Shown here one piece after another: positions 1-7,821 of a stretch of 64,000 nucleotides of DNA. Below the pieces are notes generated by a model, which saw only the letters and a list, made by a program, of their open reading frames with translations, did not search any database and was not told where the DNA came from. How positions within the stretch are numbered: the stretch's first letter is position 1; the number at the start of each line of letters is the position of its first letter. Source of the DNA: an uncultured Verrucomicrobia subdivision 3 bacterium (GTDB taxonomy: Bacteria; Verrucomicrobiota; Verrucomicrobiia; Limisphaerales; UBA11358); assembly GCA_903895255.1 (NCBI GenBank), contig CAITTG010000122.1:49786-113785 (forward strand), read 5' to 3'. The position numbers and the translations under genes were made by a program.

Positions 1-438
1 CGCTTCCGGCACGGGAGGAATTATCACGCCCCATTGGCCACGGTCGGTGAGCAGCCGGGCGAGGCGGTCGGGGGTGAGGTTTTCCCGGCCGGGGTGATAA
101 ACTTCAATGCGGTAGCCCAACTCGCCCGCCCGCTCCCGGGCCCCCTCCAGAATGGGTTCGGTGGGGATCGCCACCACCGGCCCACTTACCGCCGGCCACA
201 GATCGATCCAGGCCAGGCTGTGCGGATCGTTCCGGCGACGATGGTGGTGCAACTGGGCCATGAGCGTGGCCACCAGGGGATGCGGACGGTAGCCCAGGCG
301 GGTGGCCAGGGCCTGGATTTCCCGGCAGCGGGTTTCCGGGAGGGTCGGGTCATTGCGCAAGGCCTTGGAAACCGTGGAGACGGCCACCCCGGCCGCGCCG
401 GCCACCTCGCGCATGGTCAGTTGCGGGTTCTGTTTCAC
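1..438 (-). CDS. LacI-family transcriptional regulator (N-terminal part, cut by window edge)
   Basis: Reading the minus strand from a GTG at 438 gives 146 codons that run off the left edge without a stop. The start VKQNPQLTMREVAGAAGV is a classic LacI helix-turn-helix (TMREVA, then VSTVSKALRN), followed by the hinge region with GYRPHPLVATLM and the beginning of the periplasmic-binding-like sensor domain. LacI proteins repress or activate sugar operons according to a bound sugar. An AGGA lies about 11 bases before the GTG. It is transcribed away from the rraA-like gene with only 60 bp between the starts, so it probably controls the divergent operon at 499-6716. No ATG is available nearby, so the GTG start is a choice, not a certainty. 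Confidence 0.85.
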   Translation of the reverse strand, partial: MKQNPQLTMREVAGAAGVAVSTVSKALRNDPTLPETRCREIQALATRLGYRPHPLVATLMAQLHHHRRRNDPHSLAWIDLWPAVSGPVVAIPTEPILEGARERAGELGYRIEVYHPGRENLTPDRLARLLTDRGQWGVIIPPVPEA

Positions 439-498
439 GAAACGATATTCCTAATCTTGCGCTCGACTGCCAAGCCCAAACCTTCCATCATCGCCGGC

Positions 499-1164
499 AT
501 GAGCCTGTGGAAAACCGATGTTGAACTATTCAACTTGATCAAAGAGCGGCTTTACACGCCGGTGGTGGGGGACATTTTGGACCGGCTGGGCCTGGTCCAC
601 CAGTTCCTGCCGCAGCCGATCCAGCCGCTCCTGACCGAGATGAAACTGGCCGGCCGCGCCATGCCGGTGTTGATGATTGATGTGCATGGTCCGCAGAAAA
701 AACCGTTTGGCAAACTCACCGAATCCCTGGACCAATTGCAACCCGGCGAAATTTACCTGGCCAGCGGCGGCGCGATGCGCAGCGCCTATTGGGGCGAGAT
801 TTTGACCGCCACCGCGCGGACGCGCGGCGCGGTGGGCGCGGTGATCAATGGCTTCCATCGCGACACCCCAAAGGTGCTGGAGCAAAACTGGCCGGTCTTC
901 AGCCGGGGCCGGTTTGCCCAGGATTCCGGCGTGCGCACCCAGGTGCAGGATTACCGCTGCCCCATCGAAGTCGGCCAGGTGCACGTGCAGCCGGGCGACC
1001 TGGTCTTCGGCGACCTCGACGGCGTGGTCATCATCCCGCAAAGTGTCGAAAAAGAGGTCATCGCCGAATCGCTCAAAAAAGCGAGCGGTGAAAATTTGGT
1101 CCGCAAGGAAATCGAAAACGGCATGTCCAGCACCGCAGCTTTTCAAAAATATGGCATCCTCTAA
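499..1164 (+). CDS. RraA-family protein (aldolase/dimethylmenaquinone-methyltransferase-like fold)
   Basis: 221 aa. The RraA signature is clear: GGAMRSAYWGEIL at 90-102, an INGFHRD turn with the R121-D122 pair, and GDLDGV at 171-176. Members of this fold include the RNase E inhibitor RraA and class II pyruvate aldolases such as 4-hydroxy-4-methyl-2-oxoglutarate/4-carboxy-4-hydroxy-2-oxoadipate aldolase; in this sugar-acid operon an aldolase role is more plausible than RNase control. The reading frame is open further upstream, but the ATG at 499 gives the family-standard N-terminus (LFNLIKERLYTPVVGDILD). It is the first gene of the operon, divergent from the LacI gene, and its last 14 bases overlap the next SDR gene. 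Substrate is not determinable from sequence. Confidence 0.85.
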   Translation: MSLWKTDVELFNLIKERLYTPVVGDILDRLGLVHQFLPQPIQPLLTEMKLAGRAMPVLMIDVHGPQKKPFGKLTESLDQLQPGEIYLASGGAMRSAYWGEILTATARTRGAVGAVINGFHRDTPKVLEQNWPVFSRGRFAQDSGVRTQVQDYRCPIEVGQVHVQPGDLVFGDLDGVVIIPQSVEKEVIAESLKKASGENLVRKEIENGMSSTAAFQKYGIL

Positions 1165-1930
1165 ACTTACCTCCCATCCCTTCAGTCTGGCGGGCCAGGT
1201 GGCCCTGGTCACCGGCGGGGCCACCGGCTTGGGCCTCGGCATGGCCCGCTGTTTTGTCGCTTCGGGCGCGCAGGTCGTGCTCGTGGGCCGCCGCGAGGCG
1301 GAACTCACCCGCGCCGTGGCCGACCTGGGTCCGGCCGCCCATTATGTCTGCCACGATGTCACCAATCTCGCGGCGGCGGACACCCTGGTGGCGGAAGCCG
1401 CCCGCGTGGCGGGTGGCCCCGTGGACATTCTGGTGAATAACGCTGGCATTCATCTCAAAAAAAGCGCCGTGGACACCACCCCTGATGAATTCCTGGCGGT
1501 CATCAGCACCCATGTGCTCGGCGCGCATGCGCTGACGCGGGCGGTTCTGCCCGGCATGATCGAGCGGCAGCGCGGCAATATCTTGTTTACCGCTTCGATG
1601 GCATCACTCATCGGCATTCCCAAGGTCGTGGCTTACTCCGCCGCCAAGAGTGCCTATGTGGGCATGGTGCGCTGCCTCGCCACGGAGGTGTCCTCACACA
1701 ATGTCCGCGTCAATGCCATCGCTCCCGGCTGGATTGAATCGGAGATGCTGAACAAAGCGCTGGCTGGGGATCCGGCGCGGAAAGACAAAATCATCGGCCG
1801 CACCCCCATGGCCCGCTTCGGTGATCCTGAGGACATCGGCTGGGCGGCAGTTTATCTGTGTTCCCCGGCCGGAAAGTTCATCACTGGCGTCGTCCTGCCG
1901 GTGGATGGCGGGGCCAGCATTGGTTTTTAA
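1151..1930 (+). CDS. SDR-family NAD(P)-dependent oxidoreductase (sugar-acid dehydrogenase-like)
   Basis: 259 aa classical short-chain dehydrogenase. Cofactor motif TGGATGLG at 21-28, NNAG at 96-99, catalytic S149, Y162 and K166 (YSAAK), and a C-terminal PVDGGASIGF typical of gluconate 5-dehydrogenase / 2-keto-3-deoxy-sugar-acid dehydrogenase-like members. The ATG at 1151 lies inside the end of the rraA-like gene in another frame, so translation is probably coupled. In the oxidative L-fucose pathway an SDR oxidises 2-keto-3-deoxy-L-fuconate; that is one candidate role. Specificity is inferred only from context. Confidence 0.88.
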   Translation: MASSKLTSHPFSLAGQVALVTGGATGLGLGMARCFVASGAQVVLVGRREAELTRAVADLGPAAHYVCHDVTNLAAADTLVAEAARVAGGPVDILVNNAGIHLKKSAVDTTPDEFLAVISTHVLGAHALTRAVLPGMIERQRGNILFTASMASLIGIPKVVAYSAAKSAYVGMVRCLATEVSSHNVRVNAIAPGWIESEMLNKALAGDPARKDKIIGRTPMARFGDPEDIGWAAVYLCSPAGKFITGVVLPVDGGASIGF

Positions 1931-1965
1931 ACTGTCGCCACGATTCACTCCCAGTCACCCAAACC

Positions 1966-3339
1966 ATGAATACCAAAAATGCGGGCGGCTGGTTTCGGAC
2001 TCCGGATGGCCGGAGCCATCTGACCACCTTTGTGCTGGTCTGCTGTCTGTTTGGCCTTTCGGGGCTGTGCAACGGCATGATTGACGTGCTGAACAAGCAT
2101 TTCCAAAATTCCCTGCACGTCACCAAGGCGCAATCCGCCCTGGTGCAGGGTTTTTGGTACGGCGGGTATTTTTTACTGGCCCTCCCCGCCGGGCTGTTCG
2201 CCCGGCGCTTTGGCTATCGCGGGGGGATCCTGTTCGGCCTGTCCGTGATCACCATCGGCTGCCTGTGCTTTGTGCCCGTGACCAAAATTACCGGGTCGGA
2301 AATGCAGGTGTTCGCCGCCTTCCTCCTCGCGCTGGGCCTGGTGGCCTGCGGGTTCACGTTCATTGAGACGATTGCCAATCCTTACGCCACGGTGCTGGGC
2401 GCTCCGGAATCCGGCGTGGCCCGCATTAATCTGGCCCAAAGCTGCAATGCCGTGGGCTGGATTTTTGGCCCCTTGTTGGGCGGCTCCTTTATTCTTTCCA
2501 AGACGGGCGAGGTCAACACCAGCAATGCCAGCCTGTACCTGCCTTACCTGGTGGTGGCGGTTATCGTGGCGCTGCTGCTGGCGGCCTTCAGCCTTGCGCC
2601 CGTGCCGGACCTGCATGCCCCGGCGGAAACGGCGTCCACCACTGCCAAACCCGCCCCGCTCCGCCCCCTCCATCAGGAGTGGCATTTCGTTCTGGCGGTG
2701 GTCTCGCAATTTCTTTATTGCGCCGCCCAGACGGGCATCTTCAGCTTTTTCATCAATTACCTGAAAGACCCGCAATACACCCCCGTGCTGCCGGACTGGC
2801 TGGCCCAGTTGCTCCCGGACAATATGAAGTTTCAACAAAATGGCCACTGGCAGATTACCGATTACTGCGCCAGCGCCACGCTTTCGCTGGCCTTCATTTT
2901 CTTCACGCTGGGTCGGTTCTCCGGCAGCGCCATCCTGCGGTTTGCCCCGGCCCACCGGGTGCTGGGTCTTTACGCGCTCGCCAATGTCATCCTCATGGCG
3001 TTGGTCTTCCTGGGCATCGGCTGGATTTCCGTGATCGCCCTGATCCTGAGTTTCTTCTTCATGTCCATCATGTACCCCACGCACTTTGCCCTGGCCATTC
3101 GCGGATTGGGGGAACGCACCAAGCTGGCCTCGGCCTGGATGGTGACGGCCATCGTGGGCGGCTCCATCATGCCCATGCTCATGGGCTGGCTGGCGGATCA
3201 TTATTCCATGCGGGTGGGCTTTCTGGTGCCCCTGGCTTGCTTTGCCGGAATCATGCTTTATGGGTTTTACTGGCCGCGGCTGTTCCGGCAGGATCTGGAG
3301 CCGATAATGGCGAAGGCGCCGTCGGCCGTGTCCCACTGA
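1966..3339 (+). CDS. fucP: FucP-family sugar:H+ symporter (MFS)
   Basis: 457 aa membrane protein with about 12 hydrophobic segments. It carries FucP-family hallmarks: NGMID near residues 36-40, with D40 in the place of the transport-critical Asp of E. coli FucP, and FIETIANPYATVLG with E134, which matches the essential Glu135. Family members import L-fucose, or in related branches glucose/galactose or other hexoses, with protons. The ATG at 1966 is chosen because it starts a short hydrophilic leader before TM1 (FVLVCCLFGLSGLCNG); the upstream in-frame extension only overlaps the SDR gene. It lies in one operon with two SDRs and a split sugar-acid dehydratase, which supports an L-fucose-like substrate. 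Confidence 0.9.
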   Translation: MNTKNAGGWFRTPDGRSHLTTFVLVCCLFGLSGLCNGMIDVLNKHFQNSLHVTKAQSALVQGFWYGGYFLLALPAGLFARRFGYRGGILFGLSVITIGCLCFVPVTKITGSEMQVFAAFLLALGLVACGFTFIETIANPYATVLGAPESGVARINLAQSCNAVGWIFGPLLGGSFILSKTGEVNTSNASLYLPYLVVAVIVALLLAAFSLAPVPDLHAPAETASTTAKPAPLRPLHQEWHFVLAVVSQFLYCAAQTGIFSFFINYLKDPQYTPVLPDWLAQLLPDNMKFQQNGHWQITDYCASATLSLAFIFFTLGRFSGSAILRFAPAHRVLGLYALANVILMALVFLGIGWISVIALILSFFFMSIMYPTHFALAIRGLGERTKLASAWMVTAIVGGSIMPMLMGWLADHYSMRVGFLVPLACFAGIMLYGFYWPRLFRQDLEPIMAKAPSAVSH

Positions 3340-3372
3340 CAAAAAAGCGAAACCATCATCATCGAAATTTTT

Positions 3373-3681
3373 ATGGAAGGATTGCTGCTCATCTCAGCCA
3401 AAGATAATGTCGCGGTGGCCTTGAAACCGCTGGCGGCCGGGAGCACAGAAATGTTGTCCGGCCAGCCGCTGGTGGTGCGCCAAACCGTAAAGCTGGGAGA
3501 CAAGGTGGCCGCGCGCGATTTGGCGGCCGGGGAAATCATCCTTAAATACGGCGTGCCGATCGGGTCGGCTACCCGCGCCATCCCGGCGGGCGAACACGTG
3601 CATTTGCACAACATGCGGAGCGATTACATCCCCACTTACACGCTGGAGGATGGTCATCTTTTCGTGCCCCAAGGACACTAA
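3373..3681 (+). CDS. UxaA-type hydro-lyase small subunit (SAF domain)
   Basis: 102 aa, a single SAF domain like the N-terminal domain of altronate/galactarate dehydratases (UxaA/GarD): DNVAVALKPL near the start, then GDKVAARDLAAGEIILKYG and GEHVHLHN. In fused enzymes this is followed directly by the catalytic domain; here the catalytic part is a separate gene at 4486-5691 with an SDR gene in between. Campylobacter jejuni has a comparable N/C split of UxaA in its fucose locus. The ATG at 3373 directly begins the domain. Probable role: iron-dependent dehydration of a sugar acid to its 2-keto-3-deoxy form. Confidence 0.88.
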   Translation: MEGLLLISAKDNVAVALKPLAAGSTEMLSGQPLVVRQTVKLGDKVAARDLAAGEIILKYGVPIGSATRAIPAGEHVHLHNMRSDYIPTYTLEDGHLFVPQGH

Positions 3682-3682
3682 C

Positions 3683-4489
3683 ATGAACTTGCAACTATCC
3701 GATCAAGTGGTGCTCGTCACCGGCGGCACCAAGGGCATTGGGCGCGCGATCAGCGAAGTCTTCGCCGCCGAGGGCGCGATCACCTGCGTGCTCAACCGCA
3801 ACCCGGAGGAAGCCGCCCGGCTGGTCGCCGCGGAAACCGCCCAGGGCCACCGGGTGGAAAGCCACCTCTGCGAACTGACCGCGGAGCCGGACGTGCAACG
3901 GGTGGTGGCCGCCATTCTGGCCAAACACGGCCGGATTGACGTGGTCATAAACAATGCCGGGGGCAACGATGCCGTTGGCCTCCGCCAGTCCGTCGCGGAA
4001 TTTCGCGCCTCGCTGGACCGCAATCTCACCCCCTGCTTTTCCCTGGTGCACCACACGCTGGAAGCCTTGATTGCCAGTCGCGGCAACATCGTCAACATCG
4101 GCTCCAAATGCGCCGTCACCGGCCAGGGCGGCACCTCTGGTTACGCCGCCGCCAAGGGGGGCGTCAATGCCCTCACCCGGGAGTGGGCGGTGGACCTGGC
4201 CCGCCATGGCATCCGGGTCAACTGTGTGATTCCCGCCGAGGTGATGACCCCCAATTACGAGCGGTGGCTGCAGCAGTCGCCCGACCCGGCGACGGCCCTG
4301 GCGCAATTGCAGCAGACCATTCCCCTCGGTCACCGCACCACCACGGCCACCGAGATCGCCCGGATGGTGGCCTTCATCGCCTCGCCGGTTTCCGCGCACA
4401 CCACCGGACAACTGCTCTTCGTGGACGGAGGCTATGTCCACCTGGACCGCGCCGCCACCCAACCCACCAGCCATTTAAAATTGTCATGA
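3683..4489 (+). CDS. SDR-family oxidoreductase, L-fucose dehydrogenase-like
   Basis: 268 aa. TGGTKGIG at 13-20, NNAGGNDAVGL from 90, S141, Y154 and K158 (YAAAK). The NNAGxND sequence and the later IPAEVMTPNYERW stretch resemble, as I recall, bacterial L-fucose/D-arabinose dehydrogenases of the oxidative fucose pathway (FucX type), which oxidise the sugar to the lactone. It starts one base after the SAF gene's stop and its TGA overlaps the ATG of the dehydratase large subunit (ATGA), so it is inserted between the two dehydratase subunits. Specificity is inferred; other aldoses are possible. Confidence 0.85.
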   Translation: MNLQLSDQVVLVTGGTKGIGRAISEVFAAEGAITCVLNRNPEEAARLVAAETAQGHRVESHLCELTAEPDVQRVVAAILAKHGRIDVVINNAGGNDAVGLRQSVAEFRASLDRNLTPCFSLVHHTLEALIASRGNIVNIGSKCAVTGQGGTSGYAAAKGGVNALTREWAVDLARHGIRVNCVIPAEVMTPNYERWLQQSPDPATALAQLQQTIPLGHRTTTATEIARMVAFIASPVSAHTTGQLLFVDGGYVHLDRAATQPTSHLKLS

Positions 4490-5691
4490 TTCTCACTGAA
4501 CAAGCCTGGCTCCGCCCCGACGGCTGCAAGGGCATTCGCAACCAATTGCTCGTCGTTTACCTCGTCGAGTGCGCGCACCATGTCGCCCGCGAAATTGTCT
4601 TCCCCTTCCGCCATCGCGGCGTGCAGCTCGCCGGCTTTGGCGGCTGTTATCCGAACGAATACAGTTTTAAAATGCTCCGCGCGCTGTGCACCCACGCCAA
4701 TGTCGGCGCGGTGCTGCTCGTCTCGCTGGGCTGCGAAAGTTTCGACCGCAAACACTTGCGCGAAGCCATCGCGGCCTCCGGCCGGCCGGTGCACACTCTG
4801 GTGATTCAGCAAACCGGGGGCACCCGCCGCACCATCGCCGAGGGGACGGCGTGGGTCGAAACCACCCTGGCCGCGCTGGCGGAGGTCCCCCGCAAGACCA
4901 TGCGCCTGGATGAGCTGATTGTGGGCACCGTTTGTGGCGGCTCGGATGCCACCAGCGGCATCACCGCCAACCCCGGCATCGGCCGGGCCTTCGACCGGCT
5001 GGTGGCGGAGCGGGCGACGTGCATTTTCGAGGAAACCGGCGAACTCATCGGCTGCGAGCAAATCATGCTAAAACGGGCCGTGAACGCCGAGCTCGGGGAA
5101 ATCCTGCGGGCCTCCGTGGAAAAGGCCGCGAAGTATTACACCATCATGGGTCATGGCAGCTTCGCGCCGGGTAACGCCGAGGGTGGTCTGTCCACCCTCG
5201 AGGAAAAATCCATGGGCGCTTATTGCAAAAGCGGTGACGCCCCCATCTCCGGTCTCATCAAACCCGGTGACGTGCCCCGCGGCGGCGGACTGTACCTCTT
5301 GGATGTCGTGCCGGATGGTCCGCCCCGGTTCGGGTTTCCCAACATCAATGACAATGCCGAAATCGCGGAACTCATCGCCTGCGGCTCGCATTTGATTCTA
5401 TTTTCGACCGGGCGCGGTTCCGTCGTCGGCTCCGCCATCTCGCCGGTGCTCAAAGTCTGCGCCAATCCCGAAACCTATCGCAATCTCAGCGAGGACATGG
5501 ATGTGGACGCCGGCCGAATTTTGGAGGGACGCGGCACGCTGGCCGAGGTGGGGCAGGAGATTTTCGAGCATTGCCTGCGCGTGGCTCGCGGTGGTGCCAC
5601 CGCCTCGGAACAGCTCGGCCATCAGGAGTTCGTGCTCACGTACAAATCCTTCGAACCCATTGGCCCGGCCTGTCATCCCACCTATCAATAA
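4486..5691 (+). CDS. UxaA-type hydro-lyase large (catalytic) subunit
   Basis: 401 aa, the catalytic domain of the altronate/galactarate dehydratase family: GFGGCYPNEYSFKML near the start, LVSLGCES, GTVCGGSDATSGITANP in the middle, and FSTGRGSVVGSAISPVLKVC near the end. The conserved Cys residues fit the metal-dependent family. It pairs with the separate SAF protein at 3373-3681. ATG at 4486 overlaps the SDR stop, and the in-frame region upstream is antisense-like sequence inside the SDR gene, so it was excluded. Probable product: a 2-keto-3-deoxy-sugar acid. Altronate (from pectin galacturonate) and L-fuconate are the two most reasonable substrates given the neighbours. Confidence 0.88.
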   Translation: MILTEQAWLRPDGCKGIRNQLLVVYLVECAHHVAREIVFPFRHRGVQLAGFGGCYPNEYSFKMLRALCTHANVGAVLLVSLGCESFDRKHLREAIAASGRPVHTLVIQQTGGTRRTIAEGTAWVETTLAALAEVPRKTMRLDELIVGTVCGGSDATSGITANPGIGRAFDRLVAERATCIFEETGELIGCEQIMLKRAVNAELGEILRASVEKAAKYYTIMGHGSFAPGNAEGGLSTLEEKSMGAYCKSGDAPISGLIKPGDVPRGGGLYLLDVVPDGPPRFGFPNINDNAEIAELIACGSHLILFSTGRGSVVGSAISPVLKVCANPETYRNLSEDMDVDAGRILEGRGTLAEVGQEIFEHCLRVARGGATASEQLGHQEFVLTYKSFEPIGPACHPTYQ

Positions 5692-5693
5692 CC

Positions 5694-6716
5694 ATGAAAG
5701 CCCTTGCCCTGACGCAGCCAGGCGAACTGGCCTATGTTGATCGGGTCCGGCCGGAGCCGGCCCCCGGTGAAGTGCGCCTGCGCATCCGGCGGATTGGGTA
5801 TTGCGGGTCCGACCTCAATGCCTTTCGCGGGCTGAACCCGGTCATGACCTACCCCTGCATTCTCGGCCATGAAATCGCCGCGGAAATTGAGACGGTAACC
5901 CCGGGCGTGCCGCCACAATTCCAACCCGGCCAACTGGTGACCGTCATCCCCTACACTGCCTGCGGCCAGTGCGCCTCCTGCCGGGCGGACCGCCCCAATG
6001 CCTGCCAGCACAACCAGACCCTCGGAGTGCAGCGGGATGGCGCGCTCGTGGATTTCATCTGCGTCCCCTGGTCGAAAATTCTCTATTCCCCCAAACTCAG
6101 CGCCGCCGACTACGCCCTGATGGAACCCCTTTCCGTGGGCTTTCACGCCGTGGAACGCGGGCGCGTGGCGGCGGGCGAAACCGTCTGCGTGCTCGGCAGC
6201 GGCATGATCGGGCTGGGCGTCATTGCCGGCGCCGCCCTGCTCCGCCAGGCCCGCGTGATTGCCGTGGATGTGGACGATGCCAAGCTGGCCCTGGCCCGCC
6301 GGGCCGGCGCCGCCGAGGTGATCAACACCAAAAACGAAAGCCTGCACGAGCGGCTGCGGGAATTAACCGGTGGCCACGGCCCGCAGGTGATGATTGAAGC
6401 GGTCGGCCTCACCGAAACTTTTGAAACCGCCGTGGCCGAGGCCAGTTTTTGCGGCCGTGTAGTATATGTAGGGTATGCCAAAAAACCGGTGACCTACGAC
6501 ACCAAATATTTTCTGCTCAAAGAACTCGATATCCTGGGCTCGCGCAACGCCTCGCGCAAAAACTTCGAGGAAGTCATGTCCGTCTTGGAATCCGGTGCCT
6601 ATCCCACCCAGGAAACGGTCACACGCGTGGTGCCGTTTGGGCTGGCCGACCGGGCCATGCACGAATGGCTGGCCAACCCGGCGCAAATCACCAAAATCCA
6701 GATCGAAATGAGCTAG
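5694..6716 (+). CDS. Zinc-dependent medium-chain dehydrogenase (sugar/polyol dehydrogenase-like)
   Basis: 340 aa MDR-family enzyme. Catalytic-zinc residues C37 (GYCGSD), H59-E60 (LGHE) and the later PLSVGFHA region; full structural-zinc set C89, C92, C95 and C103; Rossmann motif VLGSGMIGLG. Similar to the RspB/L-galactonate 5-dehydrogenase and sorbitol dehydrogenase groups. Starts two bases after the dehydratase stop and is the last gene of the operon. It may oxidise a pathway intermediate or lactaldehyde-level product; the exact reaction cannot be read from sequence. Confidence 0.87.
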   Translation: MKALALTQPGELAYVDRVRPEPAPGEVRLRIRRIGYCGSDLNAFRGLNPVMTYPCILGHEIAAEIETVTPGVPPQFQPGQLVTVIPYTACGQCASCRADRPNACQHNQTLGVQRDGALVDFICVPWSKILYSPKLSAADYALMEPLSVGFHAVERGRVAAGETVCVLGSGMIGLGVIAGAALLRQARVIAVDVDDAKLALARRAGAAEVINTKNESLHERLRELTGGHGPQVMIEAVGLTETFETAVAEASFCGRVVYVGYAKKPVTYDTKYFLLKELDILGSRNASRKNFEEVMSVLESGAYPTQETVTRVVPFGLADRAMHEWLANPAQITKIQIEMS

Positions 6717-6732
6717 TGGCGACGCAGGAGAA

Positions 6733-7701
6733 TTACTCCGGCCGCCAGCCGTCCACCCCGCCCAGCACCCGCGCGACCGTGATCTGCGCGGCCTCCCCGG
6801 CGGTCAATTGCTTCGCCCACGGCACCCGCGTGGCGGGACTCGCCCCAGGCCCCGTGCTGGCAAACTCCGCATATCGGGCCGTATGGTGCGTCTCCGGCTT
6901 TTTCCAATCATTCCAGCCCTCGGGCCGGACCACCCCGGACATTTCGCATTGCAAGTAAATCGTGCTGGCGTAAACCCGCCAGGGCCGGCCCAAATAGGTC
7001 AGCGTATCCGGGCGCTCGCCGATGATCTGGCAATGCGCGAACACATAACCATAAGGCACATCGTTGGGCGTGGAAGCCGCCGTCAAATAGCCCCCGGCCC
7101 CGCGCGAACAAATCAGGCAATGCTCAAACCACGAGGTCGCCGCGCCAAAGATAAAATCCACATGCCCGCAAATGTAGCAGTGATCAAAATACTGCCGGCC
7201 GCGATTCACCAAAATCGTGTCCTGCCAGCCAATGAAGCGGCAGTCGCGAAACGTCGCCCGGTCGCCATCCACCCGGATGGCCAGCGCCTGCCCGACCGGT
7301 CCGGCGGAGTTTTCGAAAGTAACGTGTTCCGCTGTGAAATCATCCGCATCAATTGTCGCCGTCGGCGTGTGGAAGGTGCCGATGGGCTTGCCATCCAAAT
7401 TGGTCATGCTGGCATAAAGCCCAAAGACAATCGTCGTGTTGGTGGGGTTCTCCCCGACCAGATGAAAAAACCGCTTCTCGCGCTGGATATAAATCAGCTC
7501 CTGGTACCGGCCAGGCTTAATGTGAATGATTACCGGATTGGCGGCCGTGCCGGCGGGCACGGAGATGATGGCTTCCTGCACCGTTTTAAACTGCCCGCTG
7601 CCATCCGCCGCCACCGTGAGATTGGTTTGGGCAAACGCCGGCCAGGCCGATAAAAGCAGCAGGACAGCACCACGCCAACAACTGGAAAACAAATGGTTCA
7701 T
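6733..7701 (-). CDS. Secreted pectinesterase (carbohydrate esterase family 8)
   Basis: 322 aa with a signal peptide (cut near PAFA-QT). All CE8 landmarks are present: GQALAIR with Q138, FIGWQDTI with Q160 and the acid D161, VDFIFG with the nucleophile D182, and LGRPW with R239 and W241. The family removes methyl esters from homogalacturonan, which opens pectin to lyases and GH28 enzymes. The length is normal for a single-domain CE8. It is convergent with the sugar-acid operon (16 bp gap). It probably works with the GH28 at 54872-56425 and is a natural client for the type II secretion system in this window. Confidence 0.93.
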   Translation of the reverse strand: MNHLFSSCWRGAVLLLLSAWPAFAQTNLTVAADGSGQFKTVQEAIISVPAGTAANPVIIHIKPGRYQELIYIQREKRFFHLVGENPTNTTIVFGLYASMTNLDGKPIGTFHTPTATIDADDFTAEHVTFENSAGPVGQALAIRVDGDRATFRDCRFIGWQDTILVNRGRQYFDHCYICGHVDFIFGAATSWFEHCLICSRGAGGYLTAASTPNDVPYGYVFAHCQIIGERPDTLTYLGRPWRVYASTIYLQCEMSGVVRPEGWNDWKKPETHHTARYAEFASTGPGASPATRVPWAKQLTAGEAAQITVARVLGGVDGWRPE

Positions 7702-7821
7702 GCGAAAAATATTAAATGAGGATGGTTCAAGTTACTAATGAAAATCAACGCGCTGCCGTTTGAATATTGATTATTGAATATTCTCTGAATAGTGGAGTTT
7801 GAAATTTGAAGTTTTACCCCG
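7702..7821 (-). promoter_or_regulatory. AT-rich upstream region of the pectinesterase gene
   Basis: These 120 bases between two minus-strand genes are visibly AT-rich and contain repeated TGAATATT units (7763-7787) and one copy of the GTTTGAAATTTGAAGTTT motif (about 7797-7814) that recurs in other intergenic regions here. A promoter for the pectinesterase gene must lie here if that gene is not read through from the regulator gene, but no convincing -35/-10 pair can be singled out. Confidence 0.35.
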
